This document shows, piece by piece, positions 48,839 to 58,150 of a DNA stretch of 64,000 bases. A program made the translations under genes and the position numbers. Origin of the DNA: Gammaproteobacteria bacterium (GTDB lineage: Bacteria > Pseudomonadota > Gammaproteobacteria > Magnimaribacterales > AG-339-G14). The stretch lies in contig BPAJ01000001.1 of assembly GCA_019652555.1 (NCBI GenBank), positions 522,762 to 586,761 on the forward strand, in the 5' to 3' direction. Numbering within the stretch: the stretch's first letter is position 1; the number at the start of each line of letters is the position of its first letter. A model generated the notes under the pieces. That model was given only the letters and a program-made list of their open reading frames with translations. It had not been told where the DNA came from and searched no databases.

Positions 48839-49168
48839 CTAATCTTCAATTTTTAAAATTTTTGGTTCTTGAAATTTATCATCTTTACTACCCATCATGT
48901 AGGTACATACGATTATTAAATCTCCGGTATCTGCTTTATGGGCAGCAGCGCCATTTAGAGAAATCTTTTTGCTTCCGGCATCTTCAGAAAAGGCATAGGT
49001 AACAAATCTATTTCCATTTGAAATATTATAGATATGAACTTGTTCATATTCTTTGATATCAAGAGCATCCATCCAGTCCTTGTCAATTCCGCAAGATCCA
49101 TCGTAGTCAATGTTTGTAGAAGTAACCTTTACTCTATGTAACTTAGATTTAAGAACAGTAATGTACAT
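48839..49168 (-). CDS. panD: Aspartate 1-decarboxylase
   Basis: A 109-residue pyruvoyl enzyme. Self-cleavage between Gly24 and Ser25 is seen in YDGSCGID, and the rest matches PanD: LHRVKVTSTNIDYDG, NGNRFVTYAF, ISLNGAAAHKADTGDLIIV. It makes beta-alanine for pantothenate and CoA. The GSC in place of GSI or GSV after the cleavage site is tolerated in this family. An SDR gene follows in the same direction, and tRNA-Asp precedes it. Confidence 0.92.
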   Translation of the reverse strand: MYITVLKSKLHRVKVTSTNIDYDGSCGIDKDWMDALDIKEYEQVHIYNISNGNRFVTYAFSEDAGSKKISLNGAAAHKADTGDLIIVCTYMMGSKDDKFQEPKILKIED

Positions 49169-49175
49169 ATTTTAA

Positions 49176-49254
49176 TGGCGGACCGGACGGGGCTCGAACC
49201 CGCGACCTCCGCCGTGACAGGGCGGCGTTCTAACCAGAACTGAACTACCGGTCC
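49176..49254 (-). tRNA. tRNA-Asp (GTC)
   Basis: A cloverleaf with encoded CCA. The acceptor GGACCGG pairs with CCGGTCC, anticodon stem CCGCC/GGCGG encloses CTGTCAC giving anticodon GTC, and the T-loop TTCGAGC is normal. G73 before CCA fits aspartate identity. It is 7 bases upstream of panD on the same strand. Confidence 0.92.
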
Positions 49255-49321
49255 AATTTAGGAAAACAATTATACATAGTATGAAACGAAAGTAACTTAC
49301 AAAAAAATATAAAAACCTAAT

Positions 49322-50917
49322 CTAAGTGATTGCTTCGCTATGATTAACTTTAAAAATTATGGGTTTTAAATTCTTGTAACTTTTAGATTTAACCGAGGAA
49401 ACAAAATTGAATTTGACATCTACATATTCCGAAAAAATATTAAGTTCTACATAGCCCTTGTTCCTTCCATTAGTCCAAATAAGATCTTTATTTGAATCAA
49501 TAAATGATTTATCCAATGCTTCTGTAAAATCTCCAAAAGTATCAACAAAATTTGGAGATGTGATAGAAGGAGCTCCTATCTCAACGCCAACAAATTTATT
49601 ATTTTTATCGAATAGATTTGAAAGCCAAGAATTGTGTGAATCACCAGCAAGAATGAGGTTGGATTGAGAATTGCTTATAGTTTTATAAAATTTTTCCCTT
49701 TCCTTTGGATATCCATCCCACTGATCTGTGTTGTAAGGAATCTCAGTACCAGCTAAAGAAAGATATTTATGGAGAAATTTTGGAAAGTTTTCTTTGTCAA
49801 CAGTCTTAAAAATTGTTGGTAAATATTTTGGTCCGATTAGAATTTGTTGTCCAAAAATAGACCATTTAAAAGAACTATCTACTTTAGTTCTTATCCAGTT
49901 GAACTGTTCTTTACCAAGAAGTTTTCTTGGTTTATTAATATCTTTTAAATAAGAATTTTTATTAAAAGAATTACCGTCGAAGTATTTTTCTATATCTAAT
50001 TGTTTATCTCTTTCATATGATCTGGTATCCAACATCATCAAATTTATAAGATTTCCTACCCTGAAATTTCTCCAAATTTTATCTTTTCTGCCTTTCTCAC
50101 GAATTGGCATCCATTCGTAATAAGCTTGAAGAGCACTTTTTTTTCTATTAGCAAAAGTACCTTCATCTTTAGAATGGTTTTGAGCTCCTTTTTGCCAACT
50201 ATCATTAGTAAATTCATGATCATCCCAAACAGAAATCATAGGTTTTTTTTGATGTAATAATTTTAGATCGGGATCAGACCTATATGTCGCATACCTTTTT
50301 CGATAATCATCCAATGAAACCATTTCGTGTTTCGGATTTACAACTCTACCCATTTGTTCTGCATCCTTTGACGCATAACCACCATGACCATATTCATAGA
50401 GATAATCTCCAAGATGCAAAACCAAGTCTATTTTTTCATTTTTTGCTATTTCTTTGTAAGCATTAAAATATCCTGCAGGATAATTTGAGCAGCTACAAAA
50501 AGCGATATTGAAATTGCTTGGATTTTCGCTAGGTAATGTTGATGTCATTCCTATATCAGAGGTTTTACCATCTGCTAAAAATCGGTAATAAATTTTTTCA
50601 CCATTAAACTTTTTTGGAATTTTTGCATCAACTTTAACTGAATAATCTTTTTTAGAATTTGTCCTGACATGACCATAGGTAATAAGATTTGAAAAATCCT
50701 TAGAACTTGAAACTTCCCACCTAACTCGAATTTCTGGATTACCCATTGGTAAGATTTTTGTCCATAAAATTACATTAGTATTTGTAGGGTCCCCACTCGC
50801 CACGCCATACTTAAAAGAAATAACCGATTCTTTATTAAATGACGGAAAAATACGTATAGGCAGAAAAAGTAAAAGTAGGGCTAAACTTTTTAGAAATTTT
50901 CTTCTGTATTTGTTCAC
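49322..50917 (-). CDS. phoD: PhoD-type alkaline phosphatase / phosphodiesterase
   Basis: A 531-residue secreted enzyme. The N-terminus NKYRRKFLKSLALLLLF has a twin-arginine (RRKFLK) signal. The PhoD landmarks are GVASGDPTNTNVILWTKI, FCSCSNYPAGYFNAYKEIA, LHLGDYLYEYGHGGY, VWDDHEFTNDSW and LAGDSHNSWLSNL, which hold the Fe/Ca metal ligands. It releases phosphate from phosphoesters outside the cytoplasm, useful in phosphate-poor seawater. No Pho box was identified upstream; tRNA-Val precedes it. A PsiE gene at 3.6 kb is the only other phosphate-linked gene. Confidence 0.88.
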   Translation of the reverse strand: MNKYRRKFLKSLALLLLFLPIRIFPSFNKESVISFKYGVASGDPTNTNVILWTKILPMGNPEIRVRWEVSSSKDFSNLITYGHVRTNSKKDYSVKVDAKIPKKFNGEKIYYRFLADGKTSDIGMTSTLPSENPSNFNIAFCSCSNYPAGYFNAYKEIAKNEKIDLVLHLGDYLYEYGHGGYASKDAEQMGRVVNPKHEMVSLDDYRKRYATYRSDPDLKLLHQKKPMISVWDDHEFTNDSWQKGAQNHSKDEGTFANRKKSALQAYYEWMPIREKGRKDKIWRNFRVGNLINLMMLDTRSYERDKQLDIEKYFDGNSFNKNSYLKDINKPRKLLGKEQFNWIRTKVDSSFKWSIFGQQILIGPKYLPTIFKTVDKENFPKFLHKYLSLAGTEIPYNTDQWDGYPKEREKFYKTISNSQSNLILAGDSHNSWLSNLFDKNNKFVGVEIGAPSITSPNFVDTFGDFTEALDKSFIDSNKDLIWTNGRNKGYVELNIFSEYVDVKFNFVSSVKSKSYKNLKPIIFKVNHSEAIT

Positions 50918-50971
50918 AAGGTTAATTTAACACTCAAAAAAAATATGCCAATTAAAAAATGATGTTTTTGA

Positions 50972-51047
50972 TGGTGGGCGACACAGGACTTGAACCTGTA
51001 ACTTCCACCTTGTAAGGGTGGCACTCTACCAATTGAGTTAGTCGCCC
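50972..51047 (-). tRNA. tRNA-Val (TAC)
   Basis: A cloverleaf with encoded CCA. The acceptor GGGCGAC pairs with GTCGCCC, anticodon stem CCACC/GGTGG encloses CTTACAA giving anticodon TAC, and the T-loop TTCAAGT is normal. It lies alone upstream of phoD, and is divergent from the carboxylase operon. Confidence 0.95.
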
Positions 51048-51135
51048 AAAAGAGAAAGCATTATACCCAAATTAAATATAATCAAATGGACATTGTGAAA
51101 AAATTAGTGCATATTTTTTTCTTTATAAAGAAGTA

Positions 51136-52767
51136 ATGAAGCAACTAGAATCTCAACCCTTCCAATCAAAACTAAATTTAAATTCTGAAGAATTTGAGAA
51201 CAACAAGTCATCCATGCTGGAGATGATTTCTGAATTGAATGAACTATTAGATGAAGCTGAAGCAGGCGGTGGTCCAGATCATCATAAAAGATTAGCAGCA
51301 AGGGGAAAACTTCCAGTTCGAGAAAGAGTTTTCCACTTCTTGGACCCAGATAGTCCTTTTTTAGAAATTAGCGGTTTAGCGGCCTACAAATCTGAATACC
51401 CTATAGGTGGCGGTGCTTTTGCTGGTATTGGAGTATCTTCAGGAATCGAGTGTGTAATCTTTGCAAACGATCCTACTGTTCTTGCAGGAGCAATGCATTT
51501 TTACTCTGTAAAAAAATGGATGAGATGTATGCAAATTGCACGAGATTGTCGTATTCCTTTCATTCAATTTGTTGAATCTGCTGGAGGTGATTTACGTCCA
51601 AGAGCTGGAGCTGCTGTTGGTGGAATGGGTCATTTTGCTGAATCAGGTAGACAATTTTATGAAATAACTGAGCTTTCAAAACTAAACATTCCAACTGTAA
51701 CTGTTGCTTTCGGAACTGCTACCGCTGGTGGAGCTTATCAACCTGGGATGTCGGACTATAATATTTTTGTTAAAAACCAAGCAGATGTTGCCCTTGCAGG
51801 ACCACCTTTAGTTCAAATGGCAACTGGTGAAATTTCTTCCAGAGAAGACATTGGGGGTGCAAAAATGCATGCCGAAAAGTCTGGTTTAGCTGAATATTTA
51901 GCTGAGGATGATTTAGATGGAATAAGAATTGCTCGAGAAGTAATGTCTCATTTAAATTGGGATAAAGAAGGGAATAATCCTCGATTTGAAATAGCTCCTC
52001 CTAAATATAGTCAAGAAGACTTGTTGGGAATTATCGAGCCAAGTTTAAAGACTCCTTTTGATATCAGAGAGATAATCGGTCGTATCTCCGATGGATCGAA
52101 GTTCGAAGAATTCAAACCACTTTTTGGACCGACAATAATTTGTGGTTTTATTTCCATTCACGGATACCCAGTTGGCGTGCTTGGAAATAACGGTATGCTT
52201 TTTCCCGATGCTTCTCAAAAAGCAGCCCACTTCATACAACTATGCAACAAAAGAAATTTACCTTTAGTTTTTCTTCAAAATATCACTGGATTTATGGTCG
52301 GAAAAGATTATGAACAAGATGGTTCCATTAAAAAAGGAGCTCAAATGTTAAATGCTGTTTCAAACTCAAACGTTCCGCATCTTACAGTGATAGTAGGTAA
52401 TTCATATGGGGCTGGAACTTATGCAATGTCTGGAAGAGAATTTGGGAATTCTTTCACGTTTCTTTGGCCAACTGCAAAAATTGCAGTAATGGGTGGAGAA
52501 GTGATCGCAGGAGTGATGTCTATCGTGAGAAGAGGTCAAGCTGCAAGAAAAGGTCTTAAATTTGATGAAAAAGCTGACGCAGAAATTGTAAAAAATCAAC
52601 AAATCTCTCATGACAAGGGTTCCAAAGCTTTGAGAGCTACAAGCGTTATTAGTGATGACGGAATTATAGATCCCCGAGATACGAGAAATGTATTGGGAAT
52701 GTGTTTATCGATTGTTAATAATAAAGAAGTTAAAGGGTCCGAAGGATTTGGGGTATTTAGGTTATGA
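51136..52767 (+). CDS. Acyl-CoA carboxylase carboxyltransferase subunit (MccB/AtuC-like)
   Basis: A 543-residue carboxyltransferase. KRLAARGKLPVRERV is the family start, GIGVSSGIECVIFANDPTV and the AGGAYQPGMSDYNIFV region the acyl-CoA site, and NITGFMVGKDYEQDGSIKKG with GNSYGAGTYAMSGREFG and FLWPTAKIAVMGGE are typical of methylcrotonyl-CoA and geranyl-CoA carboxylases. It overlaps the biotin carboxylase gene by 4 bases, so they form one complex. The linked AtuA-family and enoyl-CoA hydratase genes suggest a branched or terpenoid acyl-CoA rather than simply leucine breakdown, but this is inference. Confidence 0.88.
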   Translation: MKQLESQPFQSKLNLNSEEFENNKSSMLEMISELNELLDEAEAGGGPDHHKRLAARGKLPVRERVFHFLDPDSPFLEISGLAAYKSEYPIGGGAFAGIGVSSGIECVIFANDPTVLAGAMHFYSVKKWMRCMQIARDCRIPFIQFVESAGGDLRPRAGAAVGGMGHFAESGRQFYEITELSKLNIPTVTVAFGTATAGGAYQPGMSDYNIFVKNQADVALAGPPLVQMATGEISSREDIGGAKMHAEKSGLAEYLAEDDLDGIRIAREVMSHLNWDKEGNNPRFEIAPPKYSQEDLLGIIEPSLKTPFDIREIIGRISDGSKFEEFKPLFGPTIICGFISIHGYPVGVLGNNGMLFPDASQKAAHFIQLCNKRNLPLVFLQNITGFMVGKDYEQDGSIKKGAQMLNAVSNSNVPHLTVIVGNSYGAGTYAMSGREFGNSFTFLWPTAKIAVMGGEVIAGVMSIVRRGQAARKGLKFDEKADAEIVKNQQISHDKGSKALRATSVISDDGIIDPRDTRNVLGMCLSIVNNKEVKGSEGFGVFRL

Positions 52768-54683
52768 CAATTAAAAAATTGTTGATTTCAAACAGGGGAG
52801 AAATCGCAAGTAGAATCATAAAAAGTGCTCACGATATGGGAATAACCTGTGTAGCTATCTATACAGAGGCTGATAAAAATACTCCTTATGTTAGAGAGGC
52901 AGATCAGTCTTTTAAACTTTCAGATTCATATTTAAATGCTAAAGAAATTTTAGAAATTGCTAAAAAAAATAATGTAGATGCAATTCACCCTGGTTATGGA
53001 TTTTTATCTGAAAATGCTAATTTTGCGAATAATGTAAAAAAAGCAGGAATCAAGTGGGTAGGTCCTTCTGCAAATGCCATAAAAAAAATGGGAGATAAAA
53101 TTACTGCAAAAACTTTAGCAGAAAAAGCCGGTGTACCCACCCTACCTTCAGGTTCTTCAGCTAAAGATGCAAACAAAATTGGTTATCCTATCCTTGTTAA
53201 AGCTGCCGCAGGAGGTGGTGGTAAGGGTATGCGTATTGTCAAAAGTTCAAAGGATTTGAAAGAATCTATTGCTTCTGCAGAGAGAGAGGCTGAGGGTGGC
53301 TTTGGCGATAAGAGAGTTTTTTTAGAAAGATACATTGAAAAGTCTAGACACATTGAAGTACAAATCCTCGGCGATTCCTATGGTAATTTGGTTCATTTGG
53401 GAGAAAGAGAATGTTCAATTCAAAGGAGACATCAAAAGGTAGTTGAAGAGTCGCCCTCGCCCATGGTTGATGATTCCATGAGAGAAAAAATGGGAGATGC
53501 TGCCATAAAGTTAGCTTCCAAATTGAAGTATGAATCAGCTGGAACTGTTGAATTTCTCGTTGATGAGAAGACAAAAGAATTTTGGTTTCTTGAGGTTAAT
53601 ACCAGGCTTCAAGTTGAACATCCCGTTACTGAAGAAGTTACCGGAATTGATCTTGTAAAAGAACAGCTCAGAATAGCCGAAGGTGAGTCTTTAGGTTATG
53701 ACCAATCCGATATAGATTGGTTTGGAAGTTCTATAGAGGTGAGACTGTATGCCGAAGATCCAAATAATGATTTCTTACCGGTTACTGGAAAGATGATTTC
53801 TTTTTTACCGGCAGATGATCCTCTCGTTAGATGGGATGTAGGAATTGAATCAGGATCAATCATTACTCCTGATTTTGATCCAATGTTAGCTAAAGTTATT
53901 TCTTATGGAGAAACTAGAACAGAAGCTGCAAAAAAATTAGCTCTTGCTTTGGAAAATAGTCACTTTGGTGGAATGCAAACAAATCGAGAATTCTTAATAG
54001 CTATTTTAAGATCTGAAAAATTTCTAAAAGGTGCTACCACTACTGATTTCATCGAGAAAGAAAAACTAAGTGGAGAAGTAGACCTTTCCGAAGAAGAAAT
54101 AAAAAATTATGCAAAAGCAGCAAGTTTATGGATTCAAGGATTGAATCGAGAAAACGCTTCTGTTTTAACGAATATGGATTCAGGGTGGAACAATGCAAGG
54201 TTACCTTTTCAGGAAGTTAAACTTTCTTTAAAAGATACAAATTTTGTTATTAACTATAAAAAATCAAGAGATGGTAAATTTAAATTTTCTGATTCAGGAT
54301 TAGCAACCGTCTATGATTGGCAAGATAATTTTATAGATGTAGAAATATCGGGATCCAGACTCAGATCAAAGGTATCTTTTGAAGATAATCTTTTATTGAT
54401 TCATACCTACAAAGGTGATTTGCTATTTAATGTTTTACCCAAATTTGAAGTTAAGGATTCAGGAACAATTGAAGGTGGTCTAAATGCACCAATGCCAGGA
54501 AAGGTAGTAGAAGTCCAAATTAAAAAAGGTTCTTCCGTTAAAAAAGGAGATACTTTGATTATCTTAGAGGCGATGAAAATGGAACATAAAGTAAGTGCTC
54601 CGTCATCTGGAAAGATCAAAAATATTTTAGTTTCTAAAGGTGAACAAGTAGAAAACGGTCAAACCTTAGTTGTCTTAGATTAA
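52764..54683 (+). CDS. Acyl-CoA carboxylase biotin carboxylase/carrier subunit (MccA/AtuF-like)
   Basis: A 639-residue biotin-dependent subunit. The N-terminal ISNRGEIASRIIKSA and HPGYGFLSENANFA, the glycine-rich ATP loop KAAAGGGGKGMRIV, and EVNTRLQVEHPVTE are biotin carboxylase signatures. The C-terminal carrier domain has the biotinylated Lys in LEAMKMEHKVSAP. A BT-type linker domain lies between. It starts within the last codons of the carboxyltransferase gene. The two subunits carboxylate a 3-methyl-branched enoyl-CoA in known relatives. Confidence 0.88.
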   Translation: MTIKKLLISNRGEIASRIIKSAHDMGITCVAIYTEADKNTPYVREADQSFKLSDSYLNAKEILEIAKKNNVDAIHPGYGFLSENANFANNVKKAGIKWVGPSANAIKKMGDKITAKTLAEKAGVPTLPSGSSAKDANKIGYPILVKAAAGGGGKGMRIVKSSKDLKESIASAEREAEGGFGDKRVFLERYIEKSRHIEVQILGDSYGNLVHLGERECSIQRRHQKVVEESPSPMVDDSMREKMGDAAIKLASKLKYESAGTVEFLVDEKTKEFWFLEVNTRLQVEHPVTEEVTGIDLVKEQLRIAEGESLGYDQSDIDWFGSSIEVRLYAEDPNNDFLPVTGKMISFLPADDPLVRWDVGIESGSIITPDFDPMLAKVISYGETRTEAAKKLALALENSHFGGMQTNREFLIAILRSEKFLKGATTTDFIEKEKLSGEVDLSEEEIKNYAKAASLWIQGLNRENASVLTNMDSGWNNARLPFQEVKLSLKDTNFVINYKKSRDGKFKFSDSGLATVYDWQDNFIDVEISGSRLRSKVSFEDNLLLIHTYKGDLLFNVLPKFEVKDSGTIEGGLNAPMPGKVVEVQIKKGSSVKKGDTLIILEAMKMEHKVSAPSSGKIKNILVSKGEQVENGQTLVVLD

Positions 54684-55471
54684 TCCCATTTGGGCTCTCT
54701 TTTCTCTAGAAAAGCGGCAATTCCCTCTTTTGCGTCAGGACCAGCAAAAGTTTCAGCACTCTTCTTTCCTAAATAAGGCAATGCTTCATCAAAATTCATA
54801 TTGTCTTGATTTACATATGCTTCAAGACCAAATTGCATTGTGCCAGGAGCAAGACTGGCTAAATCCTTTGCTAATTTAGCGACAGTTTCGTCTAAAGCTT
54901 CTGGAGCTACGGATTCATTAATCAATCCCCACTCTTGAGCTTTATTCGCATCTATTGCCTGACCACGCATACAGAAATCTAATCCAACTCTCTTAGGCAT
55001 AACTCTAAATAATCCAGCCATAACCATATGAGGCCAAACCCCACGAAGAATTTCAGGAGCCGAAAATTTTGCAGATTCAACAGCAATTGCATGAGTACAA
55101 TTTGTAACCATTAGAAGAGCACCAGCATGAACCGATCCTTGAATCTTACAAATAACAGGTTTATACAAATGCCTAATTGAGAGACTTATATCGTCTGATC
55201 CCTCCAGCCTAGGAACGTTTGATTCTTCCTGTTTTCTATTTAAGTCTGCTCCTGCACAAAAAACATCTCCTTCCGCTGCAATAATTACAACTCTTATAGC
55301 TCTTTCTTGTTTGGCATATGCAAGTGCATAATTTATTTCATTCATCATTACATTGTTTAGTGCATTTTTCTTTTCAGGCCTGTTCAAAGTAATAGTTAAA
55401 ATGTGGTTAGAAACATCTATTTTAGTTGCTTGAAAGGTTAGATTTTCTATTGAAAGTTTTTTACTTGTCAT
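54680..55471 (-). CDS. Enoyl-CoA hydratase/isomerase family protein
   Basis: A 263-residue crotonase-fold protein. TLNRPEKKNALNNVMMNEIN, AAEGDVFCAGADLNRK (first oxyanion-hole strand) and the second oxyanion Gly in IQGSVHAGALLMVTNC are visible. Glu at the first catalytic position of typical hydratases is replaced (HAGALLMVTNCTHA), while Glu in FSAPEILRG is kept. It could act after the carboxylase, as AtuE or LiuC do. It is convergent with the carboxylase operon and co-directional with the AtuA-family gene, 6 bases away. Confidence 0.82.
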   Translation of the reverse strand: MTSKKLSIENLTFQATKIDVSNHILTITLNRPEKKNALNNVMMNEINYALAYAKQERAIRVVIIAAEGDVFCAGADLNRKQEESNVPRLEGSDDISLSIRHLYKPVICKIQGSVHAGALLMVTNCTHAIAVESAKFSAPEILRGVWPHMVMAGLFRVMPKRVGLDFCMRGQAIDANKAQEWGLINESVAPEALDETVAKLAKDLASLAPGTMQFGLEAYVNQDNMNFDEALPYLGKKSAETFAGPDAKEGIAAFLEKREPKWD

Positions 55472-55477
55472 TGCGTC

Positions 55478-57241
55478 TTATTTTAAAATAATTTTAGGCA
55501 CATTAATTTTTTTAGCTCTTAAATATTCCCCTAGCGATTTTGCCTGCCCGTCCATTCTTGTTGATGAAGAAACTCCATCTTGCAAAATTCCGTGAATATA
55601 AAAATTTAAAGATAAAATATTAGGTAATTCAAATCTATCAATTTCAAAAGATTTTAAATCTGGGAGCAATTCTTTCAATTTATCAACTGTTAAATAATCA
55701 AATAAAAATCCATAAGCTTCCGGATTTTTACTCCATACACCAAGATTGGCGCAACCCCCTTTATCTCCAGATCTGGTGCCAAAGATATCTCCAAAAAATA
55801 TTTCCGTATCAGGATTTTCAGTTATTTGTTTTACTTCAGCTGGTTCCTTTTGGTAATAAACTTCTTCAAAGTCCAGTTGGCTAGTTGGAATAACTTCCAT
55901 GGTCTTACCATCAAAATGCACTTTTTCCTTTATAAATTTACTATCAACCAATGCTGGCCAATACTCAATATAAGGTCCGCTAGGGACAACTCCACTTCTT
56001 CCTGTCCAGCCAGGAAAATTTGCTAAAGCTAATTCAATTATTTTAGCGCTGAATAATCGCCCAACTAAATCAGGATTTTGTGACATCACATCAATTCTTA
56101 GAAAGGCTTGTGCCTGTTCATTGCTTTCTGGATTTTCTTTATCAGTTCGGTGTAACTGTATATCTACCTTATCAAACTGCTCTTTACCACCAACCGAATC
56201 AAAAATAGTTTCAGTAATTAATTTAGCTTTTTCTTCAATATCTAAACCTGTAAGAAGTAACTCAGTCCCATTTCTGAAACCTCCCGCAAGATTAATACAA
56301 ACTTTATGATCTTTAGGTGGACTACTTCCTCTGCAACCAGAAACAAATACTCTATCTTCGGCCTCTTGTTCAATTTTTAAAGTATCAAAATGAGAAATAA
56401 CATCTGGATTTACATAAGCAGGAGAACCTATCTCATAGAGAAGCTGTGCTGTGACGGTACCAACCGAAACCAATCCTCCGGTATTTGGGTGTTTGGTAAT
56501 TATAAAGCTGCCATCTTGGTTTATTTCAGCTATTGGATAACCAATATCTTTGAAAGTAGGAACTTCTTTAAAAAAAGAATAATTACCGCCAGTGGCTTGA
56601 GCACCGCATTCGATTATATGGCCAGCTGCAAGGGCTCCGGCAAGCTGATCATAATCATTTCTTGACCAATTAAATTTCCATGCTGCAGGACCTATAACTA
56701 CAGCAGCATCCGTGACTCTCGGGCAAATGACCACATCAGCGCCGTTATCTAAAGCCTCTTTAATACCCCAAGCTCCTAAGTAAGCGTTTGCAGTAAGTGG
56801 TTTTTTCTCATAAGAAAAAAGATCATTATTCTTATCAATATTTTTTAGCTTTTCACCAGACGAACTTAATTCATCAAGTCTAGGCATCAAATCGTCTCCA
56901 TCAATATAAGCGACCTTCAAATCAAGATTCAATTCTTTGATTATATTTTCAACTTCAGCTGCCATTGAAGCAGGATTCAAACCTCCTGCATTAGAAACAA
57001 TTTTAATGTTTTGATCATTGCAGAGTTTTGCTACATCTCTAAACTGTTTCAGAAAGGTTCCTACATATCCTAGATTTTCTCCCCTTTTCATTTTCTGGTT
57101 ATACAAAATAGTCATCGTCAATTCAGCAAGATAATCTCCTGTTAAAACATCTATTGGTCCACCTTCAACCATTTTTTTTGCTATGGATAGATTGTCCCCA
57201 TAAAATCCACTGCAATTTGCTATCTTTATTACTTCTGACAT
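55478..57241 (-). CDS. Acyclic terpene utilisation AtuA-family protein (DUF1446)
   Basis: A 587-residue protein. The N-terminal 450 residues have the DUF1446 landmarks KIANCSGFYGDNLSIAKKMV, DVLTGDYLAELTM, KIVSNAGGLNPASMA, ICPRVTDAAVVIGPAAW and ECGAQATGGNYSFF. The C-terminal about 110 residues (GDIFGTRSGDKGGCANLGVW and the following part) match the extra domain of long AtuA proteins. In Pseudomonas, AtuA is required for growth on citronellol and geraniol, but its reaction is not settled. It starts one base before the DMT transporter stop and precedes the enoyl-CoA hydratase in one operon. Confidence 0.85.
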   Translation of the reverse strand: MSEVIKIANCSGFYGDNLSIAKKMVEGGPIDVLTGDYLAELTMTILYNQKMKRGENLGYVGTFLKQFRDVAKLCNDQNIKIVSNAGGLNPASMAAEVENIIKELNLDLKVAYIDGDDLMPRLDELSSSGEKLKNIDKNNDLFSYEKKPLTANAYLGAWGIKEALDNGADVVICPRVTDAAVVIGPAAWKFNWSRNDYDQLAGALAAGHIIECGAQATGGNYSFFKEVPTFKDIGYPIAEINQDGSFIITKHPNTGGLVSVGTVTAQLLYEIGSPAYVNPDVISHFDTLKIEQEAEDRVFVSGCRGSSPPKDHKVCINLAGGFRNGTELLLTGLDIEEKAKLITETIFDSVGGKEQFDKVDIQLHRTDKENPESNEQAQAFLRIDVMSQNPDLVGRLFSAKIIELALANFPGWTGRSGVVPSGPYIEYWPALVDSKFIKEKVHFDGKTMEVIPTSQLDFEEVYYQKEPAEVKQITENPDTEIFFGDIFGTRSGDKGGCANLGVWSKNPEAYGFLFDYLTVDKLKELLPDLKSFEIDRFELPNILSLNFYIHGILQDGVSSSTRMDGQAKSLGEYLRAKKINVPKIILK

Positions 57242-58120
57242 TTAATTCTTTATAGTTTTTTGATCGGAAATTCCTGCTAAATAAATCCCGATTAAAAGAA
57301 TAATAGCACCGAAAATCTGCTGAATTAAGAACATTTCTTGAAATAGTAAAAAGGCCAGAAAAGCTGCTGTGAGCGGCTGGATTAAGAGTATTAATGACGA
57401 AAATTGCACTCTTATTTGAGAAAGTCCATAAATAATTAAGCCTTGTCCTGCAATTTGAATAAATAAGCCTTGGAACAAAATATTTGACCACCCCAAGGCT
57501 GTTTCAGGAAAGGCATGACCAATCTCTAAAAGACTTCCCAAATAAAGCGGAATGCATCCAAATAATGCGGAAAAAAACATTAAATGAAAAGTTTCATAAG
57601 TTTCTGAAAACTTTTTAACTGAAATTAAATATCCTGAATAAAAGACCGCAGCGACTAAAGATAATAAATCTCCGGAAAAGGTTTGATATTCATTTTGTTC
57701 AAATAGGATTAAAAAGACTCCACCAAGACAACAAAAACCAGCAAAATAAAAAAATAAATCTAATTTATCTTTAAATAAAAAATAAGAAATTATGGCCACA
57801 TAAATGGGAGCTGTATTAACAAAAAGAGCGGCATTAGCAACTGATGTTTGATTTATTGACCAATGCCATAAAGTAATGTCACTTCCAAAAAATAATCCTG
57901 GTATTGCAAGAATCAGAATATCTTTGTAATTGAGATTGATAAATTTATTTTTTGCAATCCCATAAACAAACAAAATGAACGTCGCGCAGAGAAATCTATA
58001 AAATCCTGTCAAAGAAGGAGTGATTTCACTTGTTCTCACTAAAATTGGAGCAACGCCAATAAGCATGGCTCCAATAGATGTTGATAATATTCCTATTGTT
58101 CTTGAATTTAGATTTGTCAT
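57242..58120 (-). CDS. DMT-superfamily (EamA-type) permease
   Basis: A 292-residue protein with ten hydrophobic helices in two EamA repeats, each about 140 residues; the first has GFYRFLCATFILF and the WHWSINQTSVANAALFVNTAPIYVAIISY hallmark, the second has IYGLSQIRVQFSSLILLIQPLTAAFLAFLLF. These proteins usually export or exchange small metabolites. Its stop lies against the AtuA start, so it probably belongs to the same operon, where it might move a pathway intermediate; no cargo can be named. It is divergent from xseA. Confidence 0.85.
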   Translation of the reverse strand: MTNLNSRTIGILSTSIGAMLIGVAPILVRTSEITPSLTGFYRFLCATFILFVYGIAKNKFINLNYKDILILAIPGLFFGSDITLWHWSINQTSVANAALFVNTAPIYVAIISYFLFKDKLDLFFYFAGFCCLGGVFLILFEQNEYQTFSGDLLSLVAAVFYSGYLISVKKFSETYETFHLMFFSALFGCIPLYLGSLLEIGHAFPETALGWSNILFQGLFIQIAGQGLIIYGLSQIRVQFSSLILLIQPLTAAFLAFLLFQEMFLIQQIFGAIILLIGIYLAGISDQKTIKN

Positions 58121-58150
58121 TTTTATGGGAAGTATAGATATACTGTAACA

